Source of the DNA: Tetraselmis striata
Taxonomy: Eukaryota > Chlorophyta > Chlorodendrophyceae > Chlorodendrales > Chlorodendraceae
DNA: 64,000 nucleotides
NCBI GenBank assembly: GCA_006384855.1
Contig: VCJN01001804.1
Location: 62,001-126,000, forward strand
Direction: 5' to 3'
The notes under the pieces are model-generated. The model was not told the DNA's origin, searched no databases, and worked only from the letters and a program-made list of their open reading frames with translations. Below, one piece after another: positions 24,501-34,910 of the stretch (its first letter is position 1; the number at the start of each line of letters is the position of its first letter). A program made the translations under genes and the position numbers.

Positions 24501-24659
24501 TGGAACCCCCACACAGTGCGCCGCCTGGAAGAAAACAGAGGAAACATGTGTGACAATACACATATATACACATAGATGTATATAGATTAATACGGGCATC
24601 GAAAATAAATGAGTCGGAAGAGGGATGACCGTGCACGACGGGAGGGAGGTTGCAGGAGC

Positions 24660-25111
24660 CTACTTGAGCTTTCGGTGGACGGTTTTGAAGCCGAGGATCG
24701 TGCCGGCAGCGGCGTACACAGCGCCCACAGTGGCGTAGAGCGACAGCGCCGCTGGTGACACCGCCAGCAAGGCGCCGCGGCCCACCCAGCCGCGCGGAAG
24801 CCCGAGCAGCTCGCCCGTGCAGTACGCCGCGACAACGGTGCCGGCGTAGGCCGTCGCCAGGGTGGCCGCCACGACGCCGTACTGCGGCAAGCGCCCCGTA
24901 GGCGGGAGGTCAGACCACGCCGGGCCAACCCTGCGAATTAGGTGTCCCAGTGCGCAAGTCGACGGGGTCGTGAGCGTGACGCGCGTACCTTTGCGAGCTC
25001 TAGCTCCTGCGCATACGTCTCCATGTACTGCGTCGCGTAGTCCTCCATCACCGCCCGCGCGGTGGCGAAGCCCGCGCTCACGGCCGCGGAGACCGTGTTA
25101 GACATCAGCAT
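24660..25111 (-). CDS. Small two-exon membrane protein, 114 aa, unknown
   Basis: Exon 1 is 25111-24989 (MLMSNTVSAAVSAGFATARA, then MEDYATQYMETYAQELELAK); exon 2 is 24881-24660. The splice sites are clean (aag|gtacgc and gccgcag|tac), phase 0. Exon 2 holds two strongly hydrophobic helices (about residues 44-69 and 77-107), separated by a short loop with RGWVGRG, and ends in basic FKTVHRKLK. This resembles small organellar or ER membrane proteins, but I cannot name the family. It ends 160 bases upstream of the hemopexin-like start on the same strand, so it is a tandem neighbour. A second ATG two codons in is equally possible. Confidence 0.6.
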
Positions 25112-25274
25112 TGTGGCACCACCCCGACGCCCGTGCGCGTACGTGACGAATGTAACCTGTGCAGTCACGCCGTAACGGGGTTACACAGAGTGGAGCGAGC
25201 TTCAGTTTCGGCGCGGTCGGTGATATAGCAGCGTGCAACAGGAGGCGAGCAGCTGCGAGATGTGCTGCTGTTCA

Positions 25275-25305
<31 letters not shown>

Positions 25306-26031
25306 GCCTCTCCCAACCCTGACACATACCTCTGGTGGGGAATCGGGAGGCAAGCAGGTGGGACCTTGCGAGTCGATTCCCTGGAACGTGGCCAGGGGCT
25401 GGAAGCGGACGGTCGCGCTGCTGTGTAGGGCTGGCCGCTGGAGTGAGGTATGGGGTAGTGAGACTCGCTGGGTGCTGCTCGTCGAAACGACGTGCGTATC
25501 GATCGCCACCACCAGATAGGGATTTGGCAGAAAGCAGTGGGCCTTACTGGGCCGTAAATCAGTCTCCCTCGGGGCAGTCGGCACTATGCTGGTGGAAGCG
25601 CCGATCGATGGGCTCAGCAGGTTTGGGTAGCACTGTCTGCACAGGCGGCTATGCGTCCGTGCTGCGCTGCTGCTGCTGGTGTGTATTGTCTATACTATCG
25701 CCACTGTCACGCATCGCCAGCGGCATGCTACGTTGCGCATGCGCGTCGTCACCGTCACACTGTCACCGGTACTGGCCGTTTTGTAATTCACACCAGTACT
25801 CCACCCGGTGCTAAAATGGAATCACAGGTAGTCACCCGGTTGGACTACCGGTACGATAATGCACCGGCGTGCCGCCGGCCAGCGCGCTGTTACGATGTAA
25901 TCCTTAAAATCCTTATCAATGAGCATAATTATTATCGTTTTAATTCCGCAGCATTGTTGTTTTTTTTCGCCTGCGGGACAGGACCGGGACTATTCAGTGC
26001 TACTGTCAATGGCGGAATGTGTTATAATATA
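25112..26031. other. Intergenic; promoter side of the membrane-protein gene
   Basis: No gene is recognised. A poly-C run occupies about 25279-25305. The words gtaattcacaccagtac near 25784 recur near 11240, a short dispersed motif of unknown meaning. Confidence 0.4.
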
Positions 26032-26269
26032 GCCTTGTCCGCTCGGTAGAGCGGTCGTCTCGTATGCGAGAGACCCGGGTTCGATTTCTGGCCGATGTAT
26101 TTCGGCAATATCGGCCCGGCGTGTCCCGGGTTTACTCGGTTGATGCATTAGCCCTTCGGGGTTCGAATTGGGCAATGGTCTACTGGCTATGCCAGACCTA
26201 CGACTGCAGTTGGCGCACGAGGTCAAGTGCTGGGGCGGCTTCGGCCGATGTCCCGGGGCGAACTTTACA
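26032..26269 (+). mobile_element. tRNA-headed SINE-like element, most complete copy
   Basis: The head (26032-26095) looks like a tRNA: a D-arm-like gctcggtagagc, an anticodon-loop-like ctcgtat (reading CGT, so Thr-like), and a canonical B box gggttcgattt. The acceptor ends do not pair, so it is not a working tRNA gene but a pol III promoter. The body (26096-26269) is shared with minus-strand copies at 17895-18078 and 12215-12275 and ends at cccggggcgaactttac. Together these support a tRNA-derived SINE family. Confidence 0.65.
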
Positions 26270-26718
26270 ACCTATATTGCTTATGTGGAACGGTACACGG
26301 GAGAAAATGCTGGATATATAATATTAATTACATGAGCTAGCAGCAGAAGGCGATATCGGAAATCACCAAAATAAAAGGCAATCAGAAAGGTCCTCTACAT
26401 CGACTGGATATATAATATGTATGCCAATAATAGTAATTCTAAAACGACGAAATATAACCAAATAAACATATATATACGTATAAGTCCACACACATGCATA
26501 TAAATGTATTCCATACTATAAAGATGTTTATTACTGCTTGCGGATATTAAGACAGATATCACTTTCGGAAGATACTGTATTGTAAAAAGACGACGTGACC
26601 CTGGGAGTGGAGACAATACATTAAATCTGAAGACCAGGTAAAATAAAGAACAATGGATCACATTTTATGGTAAATATATATACTAAGCGGCGCTTCGCGC
26701 CGGGGATTTGTGGAGGTG
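26270..26718. other. AT-rich spacer
   Basis: Strongly A/T-rich DNA with no frame of interest. It contains the 29-bp repeat at 26328-26356. Confidence 0.5.
26328..26356 (+). repeat. 29-bp dispersed repeat, partner of 11895-11923
   Basis: ttacatgagctagcagcaga and the following nine bases are an exact inverted match to 11895-11923. It lies about 60 bases beyond the SINE-like copy. Confidence 0.6.
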
Positions 26719-27632
26719 CCCCTACCTCTTGGGTTGAGCGTGGTGCGGCCGTGCGGGATGCGGGCCGCTTTTAGCCGGCTTGCAGTGTCGATCTTGTAAT
26801 ACTGTTGTTTCCGGGTAATAATGCTTTTATTAGCGTTAGATTTGTCAGTAATTTATTTTTCAAAAGAGACGTATTATTTTGTAAAACAGATTAAATCTGC
26901 AAGCCGCGTAAAAGCGGGCCGCTGACCACTGGTGTGCATTACAAAAAGGCCGGTACCCAACCCACCGCTAAAAGTTGTTATTACCCCCCCAAAAAAAAAC
27001 AGGCAGCACTGCAAGATCAGCAATACAGTACAAGCCGCCTACAGGCGGCCCGCATCCCGCACGAGGCCGCGCAGGTCGGGCCGGTCGTCAGGTCTACGGG
27101 GCGGGCACGGCGCGAATCGCCACGCCCGCCGCCTGTACCGGCACCGGACGCCGGACGCCGCCGTTCGACCGTCGCCCGTCCGTCGACGGACGCCGGGCCC
27201 CGGGTCGGCGGACTGCCCCCGCACCGCGGCGACCCCTTTTTACACCATCATGTTACAGCATATCCTCGGACCACCGTGTATATAGTCGCTGTATAAATAT
27301 AGAGGGCGCGTCTCGCTTGCCGATTCAGCAGTAAAAACGCGCTGCGGTACCGCGTTATTTTGGCGTTTCAGACGAATACATGACGTGCCTGGGCTAGAAT
27401 ACACGCGCATCCATTCAGAATCTCGCCGTCTTCGGAGGTGTGCCTAGAAATCAAACGAGCACAGATCGAACGTATGACGGTTCATACGCGAAGACGCAGC
27501 ACAGGAGGACGGACGGACGGACGCCTAAAAATCCGTGATAAAACCGTATTGCGACCGGTATCGATTCTCGCGTATTCCAGGATATTTCGGACGCGGCTCT
27601 CCTTTTCCTCCGCTCAACCCAAGAGGTAGGGG
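26719..27632. mobile_element. Inverted-repeat element, ~0.9 kb
   Basis: cccctacctcttgggttgag plus cg (26719-26740) returns as a perfect reverse complement at 27611-27632. Nested inside are further inverted pairs: a gcgggatgcgggccgc...cggcttgcag segment at about 26755-26787 matches, inverted, about 26897-26926 and 27030-27063. There is no credible protein. It looks like a non-autonomous fold-back or MITE-type element. The flanking AT-rich DNA prevented me from calling a target duplication. Confidence 0.5.
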
Positions 27633-30025
27633 AATATAAAAATGATGATAATAAGCAAAATAACAATAAATACATTTTATATACTAGCAGATAAAAGTTA
27701 AAACAAGAGCAATAACGAAACGAAATAATATCGTATATTAAATATAAAGCCCTGGTAGTCGCTACGTGCAGACGGGCGCGAGTGCCCATATACTGATAAT
27801 GAATTTAAATATATTATGATGCTGCTGCGCTCTGATAACAATATAATGCCGGATAAACACAGACGGTCTGCGGATAAAAAACCGCTCCCCCCCCGCCCTC
27901 CGGGAAGAGGACGATGACAATACTATAATGACGCGAAATAATTAAGACAAATACAGCACGCATGTTCCGACGCGAGGGTGCAAAACAATTAATTGTATTT
28001 ATTTATTTATTTATTTATTTATGCCCCGCGGACGGTCGTTTATCCTTAGTCGCAATACATCGGGTGCTGTACTTTCTGTACTGTCATTAGTATGAGTAAC
28101 CGTCGTGTCGTGCGTAAATAACTTTCTACACTTTCCCACAAAAGTATAGCCCTCAACGAATCTGAATGTGGGCGCATCGCTGCGCACTAGCATATAGCCA
28201 AAACCACGTATAGTCTTTTGCTCATACCGAAGCTTAGCTTCCATGACCTTGCCTTGGCGGATGCAGCGCACCCTTCGAAACGTCGCGCTGATGCATCATT
28301 CTATGTACTGCCATTTTTCCCGCTTACAGTGAAAAAAAGCCGCTTTCAACAGAAAATTACGCATTTTATTATTAATGCGATTGCACGCGTTTCAGCTTCA
28401 TGGGGTGCGCATGCCCCCAAGCTTTGACGAACGGATAATGTGATAGTAGTAAATGAATGAACTGTGGGAGTGTTGTGCCATTTGGGTGATGACGTGGCAA
28501 CGCAGACGTGCACTGACTCGCCACTACCCCTACAGTTTTGCCAGTGCTTGTCGACAAGGCCTTGTATACTAAAATTGCAGTCCATTCATAGGTAGGTAGC
28601 ATAACACGCGCGACGCGCTATATGGCCCAAGCTCACTATGTGGATAGCCCATATCAAAGTCTTTCCGATGTACTACTGCCATGACGCAGCTCGGGAGGTG
28701 TGGGAGGAAGGGCAGGCATTGTGCCAAACTGAGCACAGATTACATCGAAATCGCAGAAATTTCTACGCATTCCGAGCAAAAATGTCTGCTAATTTGGGGA
28801 AACGCTATAATGAAGAGTTGCTTGTTTACTTGATACATATGATTGGCTTGAGACTAAGGCACTATGGGCTGCACCTGGGTGCCCGTTACGCGGCCGCCTA
28901 ACATTGAACTCTACAGTTTGAAAACATGATTTTGGGCTCGCAGACCCTTTCTACGGTAGCAAGTGACAATTCTGAGCGCGATAATGCGGGCTATGTAAAC
29001 CCCCTTACTGATATGAAACCTCTTTCGCCACGCCCTTTCCAACGCGATGACCTCGTACGCCTCAACCCGGCACCGTTTAACAAAAAATATGACTCTTGGC
29101 ACTCCTCCCAAAAGTGCAATAAATTGCAGCAATGTTTCCCAGCTTACATTGACGGCGCTCAAATTCATGTATATATGGAGATACCCTCTCGCGTAGACTC
29201 ATTTTTCTTAATAACAAACACGGAGTGGTCGCCTGCCCCCACTATGTGGGGCGAATGCGGAAAAACATCGCACCTATACCTGTCAAAATCCGTTATTCAC
29301 ATGCTCCGAATCCGCTTGCATTGCTAATAAATAATGGGGCACTGTTGCAGTTGTTCTACCACTTAATCACACACATCTCCGCGCCAACATAACCAACATT
29401 TACCAATTTAAGACGATAATGCACCCAGTGGCTATTGAGTGTACGCGCGGTTGAATGGTCGAATGGCGTCCAATAATATTGCCGAATATCCGCGCAACAG
29501 TGAATTTCCGCGTGTTGTGTGATTTTGGGGGGCAAGACTTTTGTGGAGAGGTATATAAGAAGTCCGCGTCGCAACTTTTATTATTATTAGTCTCTGGGGC
29601 GAGCAACTATCAGTCTCTGCCAGGTACTGGTACCGCCATCCGCGCCCGACCTATTTATGCTATATATATTTATATTAGGTATAATTCTGGATGTCTAGTA
29701 GCGCTGCTGATGCTGACGACGGTCGTCGTTCTGGTACTGACTACGGTACAGGTACCGTAGTACGAGCGCAGAAGTCGCTAGTACCAGTCAATGTACCAGT
29801 CGAGAAGAAGAAAAACAATTTACCAGTCGAGAGTCGTACAAGTGGTGACCGCCGGCCGGCGGGGGCGGCGGGCTACTGGCGCACTGCTTGCTCCATCAGG
29901 GCGGCAGTACCCGTACCGGGGCACTTCCCTGTTGTCAGTAGCACCTCAACCAGTCCGGTCGACGAGTGCGCGTCTGCCTTAAGCCACCCTGGGCTTCTCG
30001 GGCATCTGCTGAGTTATCTGTCAAA
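27633..30025. other. Gene-free stretch, partly AT-rich, with (ATTT)n tract
   Basis: An (attt)n microsatellite lies at about 27997-28021. Short frames at 28638-28901 and 28926-29327 have no recognised homology. Near 29740-29830 the words gtaccagtc and taccagtcgaga repeat. I see no gene before the glycosidase start. Confidence 0.4.
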
Positions 30026-31919
30026 ATGCGGCAGACAGGTTTAGCGGCTTTGCTTTCTGCCGCGGCAGTGGGTGTCTCCGCCGCCGTGCTGTACCGATAC
30101 CGTCGGGGTCGGCGGAGGGGCGGGTCGTCCAGGAAGAGTCTCGTGGGAGCCGAACCGCCCGTGGCGCGTGCTCCGCTCGCTGGGCCGCCCCCCGGCACCA
30201 AGAAGGGGGTTGGTATGGCAACAGGGAAGCCCAACAAACCAAAGTCCAGCGAAAAGACGCGGCTTCAGGGTAGCTGGCATGAGCGGGTGGCGGCCCTGCG
30301 CCCCTCTTGGTTTTACTCGTGGGGCCCCGGCGGCCCGGAGGTGATGGCGAAGCTGCCGCCCGGCGTGGAGTTCGTGCCCATGGTAGGTCGACCGGGATCT
30401 CGCTCTATCCTAAAATTAGAGCAAGCCCCCATTCCGAGCACGGCCCGTATGCCGAGATTCAGGCGTCTCAAGTGCCCCGACGCCGCTCGGGAACTTGACG
30501 TTGACGTCGGAGCCCCGCACTGGCCTTCATCAAAGGACTAGCGCGAGCAAGGACAATTATATATTCAAAAACAATTGCAACAATTCCTACGGCCTATTCT
30601 TATCGCCTATTCTAATAACGTATGCCTATTCTTATCCCGCTATATTAATTTGTTATTATTTAGCGATTTCGTCAAGAATGAGTAACCTGCGTTGCCACCT
30701 CCTGCTGCTACCGGTGCTTGTGTCCGATTGAGTAAAACGTGTTTTGTGGGCGTTTCAAGTGGGGCGAGTGGCGGCTTGCGATGGCTGGCATTCTCCCCTC
30801 GCTGACATCTGCTCTCGATGCTGCCAGGTGTGGGGCGGTAATCGCGTGGACGGGGTGCGGCCTGGAGGCACCACCTGCGCCAGGGCCGAGTTGGGCATTG
30901 CGCCATTTGTGCCCAATGCTGCAACTGGCCGCCTGGCCCTCAGGCGCACCGTTGTGAATGCTGCTGCGACTTCCCCAGTGCCCGCTGTCAGTACAGGGGG
31001 GGCTAAGGCGGCTGGCCGGGGGCTCTGCTGCAGGTGAGGCAGAAGGTCGCATCCATCCGGGAGCAGCACACGAATGGCATCTGTTGCGCCATGCTGGGCT
31101 TCAATGAGCCCGACGGGCGCGACCAGGCCAACATGAGCGTGGAGCACGCTCTGGATCTGTGGCCGGAGCTGGAGGCGGCGGGCGTCATGCTCGGCAGCCC
31201 CGCCGCCGTCAAGGGCACCAAGCCCTGGATGACTGAGTTCATGGCGGGCGCAAAAAGCCGCGGCTACCGCGTGGACTTTGTCGCAGTGCACTGGTGAGCA
31301 GCTGGACCCCCCTGGCCCCTGACCATGCAACAACGGGCATGAGGCGCAAATGAAGCCATGCGCAACGATGTGTTTCCCATTGGAAGGGTTGCGGGGGGAT
31401 AAAGAGGGGGGGGGGGGTGAAATAGAAACACAACACGCTGACCTGATGCTCCCCAGGCTGCGCTGCTGTCAGGACCCGTCCTGTGGCGGCACTTGCTGCC
31501 AACTTACTGCAAGCTGACTTTCGGCTGACACCTCCTCAATGCCCGCTCCCCTTACCATCCTTGAACGACTGCTGCCTGCCTGCAGGTATGGGGGATGCGG
31601 CGTGGAGCCTTTCATCAAGCATCTGCACGAGGTGCACGAGCTGTACGGCCTGCCCATTTGGATCACTGAGCTCGGAGTTGCCGACTGGAAGGCCAAAGAC
31701 TGCGCCTCCAATAAGTTCACGCCAGAGCAAGTCCAGGCCTTCATGCGCAAGCTGCTTCCGCGCCTCGACGCCCTGGACTTTGTGCACCGCTACGCCTGGT
31801 TCTGCTTTCACCAGAATAGCCGAGTGGGCCATTGTAGCGCGCTCTTTGCTCCGGACAACACCCTCACGGAACTTGGCAAGATCTACGCCAACCACACGGC
31901 GCCGACCAACACGGGTTAG
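30026..31919 (+). CDS. Asl1-type glycoside hydrolase (GH128-like), 4 exons, 325 aa
   Basis: Exons are 30026-30382, 30828-30854 (27-nt micro-exon, VWGGNRVDG), 31034-31293 and 31586-31919, all phase-consistent. The N-terminus is MRQTGLAALLSAAAVGVSAA, then LYRYRRGRRR: a hydrophobic signal or type II anchor with a basic stop, followed by a Pro/Lys-rich stalk. The catalytic (beta/alpha)8 domain shows PSWFYSWGPGG, LPPGVEFVPM|VWG, GFNEPD (Glu near 153, probable acid/base) and WITELG (Glu near 243, probable nucleophile). These are marks of the Asl1-like family, which includes beta-1,3-glucanases of GH128. It probably acts on beta-1,3-glucan (cell wall or storage glucan) at the cell surface or in the secretory path. 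The upstream in-frame extension to 29966 is less likely because the signal begins at this ATG. Confidence 0.85.
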
Positions 31920-32975
31920 GGCATGCTGGGAAGTGTACCCGAAACCTTTCGGCGGATTATTCCACTTCGCAGGCAATACGCCGGAAGGGGCTGCCTGGCA
32001 AAGCCGCACATTGGGTGTACTCGTATATTTTTGTATGGAAGCCAGCATCCCTGAGGGGGTAGCCAAACGGGGCTCAACACTGAAACCCATGAAAATAAAC
32101 TATGCCCAGTATGTCCACTTTACACCCACGTGCTGGCAGTGCAGCGATGCTGATTGAACTCGCGCTGCTACTCGTCACACTCGTGTGGATTGCAAGAAAA
32201 TTGGGGGCTTTCATACGTTTATAGCAACATGTAAAGCAATGCATCATGTACACAATTACCAGCTTTACCAGCACTTGAAGCAACATGTACAGCAACACAT
32301 CAGTATACAATTACCTTTCGATTACAAGCCACTTTGTAATCGAAAGCCGCCTGCGACTCGTACCAGCACTGATGGTAACCGTAGTATGTGCGGATTTTAC
32401 GCGCGAACGAGTACTCGCCATACTCGAGTGTAGCAGTAAAATGCTGAACCCATTATAAATGTAATGTACCGGGGTAAATTGAGTACACTTCTTCACTAAT
32501 AAAATCTCCTAGTAGAAATCCGCTACACTGTAATCGTCTTGGCGCCCGAGCTATACCGCTGGTAGCCATGGGGCACTGCAATTGCCCGAATGCAATATCC
32601 TCCCATGCTGAAAAGGTGGCTGTATCTTTTCGTTTTGCACTAGGGAAAAATAATCTCCGGCAATGGCGTTATATGTACATGGCTAATTGCCTAAAAATGG
32701 GCGACATATAGGAGAGCACCAGGCTGACAGTGTAGCCGCCACGGTCCATCGCACGTGTTCTCGCACTTACGCAGGTGGGTGGACATATACGTATATGTAC
32801 ATGTATGTATGGACCCTAGTGCGCGACGCGTGAGTTTGAGCCCAGGCAATGCACGCTACCGCTGCAATGGCGACGCACGCTGGCGTTTTCATGAGAGTGT
32901 GCCATATTCTGCCATTACTGTTGATGACGTCGTTGTCCCCGGCCCCCAAAAATAATCAAACCGCTTCGCGATGAG
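31920..32975. other. Intergenic, no gene seen
   Basis: The first part is 3' flank of the glycosidase. Around 32215-32345 short self-similar words (gcaacatgta, tacaattacc) repeat. No frame of interest. Confidence 0.4.
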
Positions 32976-33822
32976 GTGCAAGACAATGAGCGGCATTGGT
33001 TGCGCCCCATCACGCGACTGCATCACATTGCCTTTGATTGCGTAGGTGCATGCGTATATATTGCCACATGGATGGACCCGGAGTTGTTCGCGTGCAGGAT
33101 GGAGCTGCTGAAGTGGGCATCGGAGCAGGGCTGCCCCTATGTGGACCATCGGCGCGTGATGCGGGCGGCCGCAAAGGGCGCAAGGCTAGGCGTGCTGCAG
33201 TGGGGTGTGCAGTCCCGCAGCTGGGAGCTGCCCGATGGGACCTGTGAGTGGGCAGCCGCAGGCGGCAACCAGGCGGTTCTGAAGTGGGCGAGGGAGCAGG
33301 GCAGATACAGTTACCTGCAGCGAGGCGGCTGGTGGAGGACACTTGCCAGTCCTGCAGTGGGCGAGGGAGCATGGCTGCTCATGGACAGAGTGGACCTGCA
33401 TCCGCGCAGCTGAAGCGGGGCAGCTGCACACACTGCAGTAGGCGAGTGAAAATGGCTGCCGACTGGATTCAGATATCTGCGACTATGCAGCCCAGGCAGG
33501 ACAGCTGGAAGCGCTGCAGTGGTTGAGGGAGCAGGGCTGTCGCTGGAGTGCATCCACCCGCGCAAAGGCCGCCCGAGGAGGACATCTGAAGGTGCTGCAA
33601 TGGGCGAGGCAGGAGGGCTGCCCCTGGGACGAGTACACCTGTGAGAATGCAGCCAGAGGCGGGCTTCTGGCGTTGCTGCAGTGGGCGGCTACACAGGGCT
33701 GCCCCTGGTGTTCATACGACATGTACGTGATGTGTGCAGACGAGACCGGGCACGCTGCAGTGGCGGAGTGGGTGGATGAGAACAAGGACATAGGGGTGCC
33801 GCACTATGCTTTTGACCAGTAA
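32976..33822 (+). pseudogene. Ankyrin-type repeat gene, decayed copy
   Basis: This is the same family as the intact gene at 34911-36395. Repeat units are clear: ELLKWASEQGCPYVDHRRVM, QAVLKWAREQG, HLKVLQWARQEGCPWDEYTC, LLALLQWAATQGCPW. The frame is lost near 33303, where the repeat WAREQG.. continues in another frame, and a TAG at 33439-33441 replaces the codon after LQ. After that the frame is open to the stop at 33820-33822. The N-terminal F-box-like part is missing or unrecognisable. It could still make a shorter protein from 33523. A tandem duplicate of its neighbour that has decayed is the simplest reading. Confidence 0.7.
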
Positions 33823-34910
33823 AACTGCTGCCTGTAATCCCTGCGCCCAGCTTCAGTCAGAAGAGTTGCAGAGTTCGGCAGAGTTCGACACTCGTGAATT
33901 GTGCGAGACATGTTGCGGAATACCCTGAAACTTGCTGCCCCATCATCATGTCTTTCGCATGCATTAAATCACTTGTTGCAGTTTGGCCGCCTGCCTGCGC
34001 CTCGCTCCGGTTCGCCAACCCCATGGCGCTGATTGTATCACGTCGCCGCCGTTTTTCTGCAGAACCGATCAATGGCATATGTAGGCGCTGGGGATCATCA
34101 TGCAAGAGCATATCGTGCCGGCTGTACCGCTGTGCCACCGCTCGCGCTCCATACCCATCGGGGTCACGGAGCTCTGTATGCAATTGTGAAGTGCGTCAAT
34201 CCTTACATTGTTCATTGTTATTCTTGATCACTGTTATTATTATGAGCGATCAAAACACTTTTTTTTCTCGCCCCCGGGACGGGACTGGCACCAGTGAAAC
34301 CCTTGCAGCGTCTCTACGACGGCCGTTTAGGCAGCATCCAGTTACGGAAAGCCCTGTCTGGGTAGGCGACGCTCCGTTATAGTCAGCAATCGAATTGCAT
34401 GCATTAACCTTATTCGTCTCATGCATAGAATAATAAATCATCATAACAATTAGATATTATTATTACTTACATTAGCTATAGTATTATAATAGAATCCATT
34501 CGATTGCCGGTACGCGTGCGCGACGCGCGCAACACCCCCGGAGCAGAGCATCGCTTCGACGGTGCCCCCGGGCCGGCTGGGGGGATGTATGACATACAGT
34601 TCGCGCTCACGATCCCGCCGCCACCAATATCGGTACTGGATGGTGACAGAGAACCCGGCTGCCACTGCGACTGACTGCTAGGAACGCTTGGGTGCTGACA
34701 CACGTTGCCTGTCAAGGCCAGCAAATATCAAGTGCCCGTAACTTCCCGGCCGCCGAGCTCGGCCAGCGTCCTCGTCGTTGCCAACCAAGAGCCGGTCGGG
34801 CCCGGAGTATCGCCGGGGCGTTCGTCGCCGTAACAGCCTCCCGCAGTCCGAGGGCCGCCTGCAGCGGCACGCGACGCGACGTGCCGTGCCGCTGCCACGG
34901 GCCTACAGCC
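33823..34910. other. Spacer between ankyrin genes
   Basis: Contains the dispersed repeat at 34240-34385. No gene is seen. The last 200 bases are the presumed promoter and 5' UTR of the intact ankyrin gene. Confidence 0.5.
34240..34385 (+). repeat. Dispersed repeat, partner of 12454-12600
   Basis: gggactggcaccagtgaaac through ctccgttatagtc matches 12454-12572 in inverted orientation; the preceding A/T-rich gatcaaaacactttttttt also has a weaker counterpart there. Confidence 0.65.

Noticed and set aside
24036-24575. Plus-strand frame (179 aa)
   Set aside because: Antisense shadow of hemopexin-like exon 1.
26032-26095. Functional tRNA-Thr (CGT) gene
   Set aside because: Acceptor stem halves do not pair and the sequence continues into a repeated body; better read as a SINE head.
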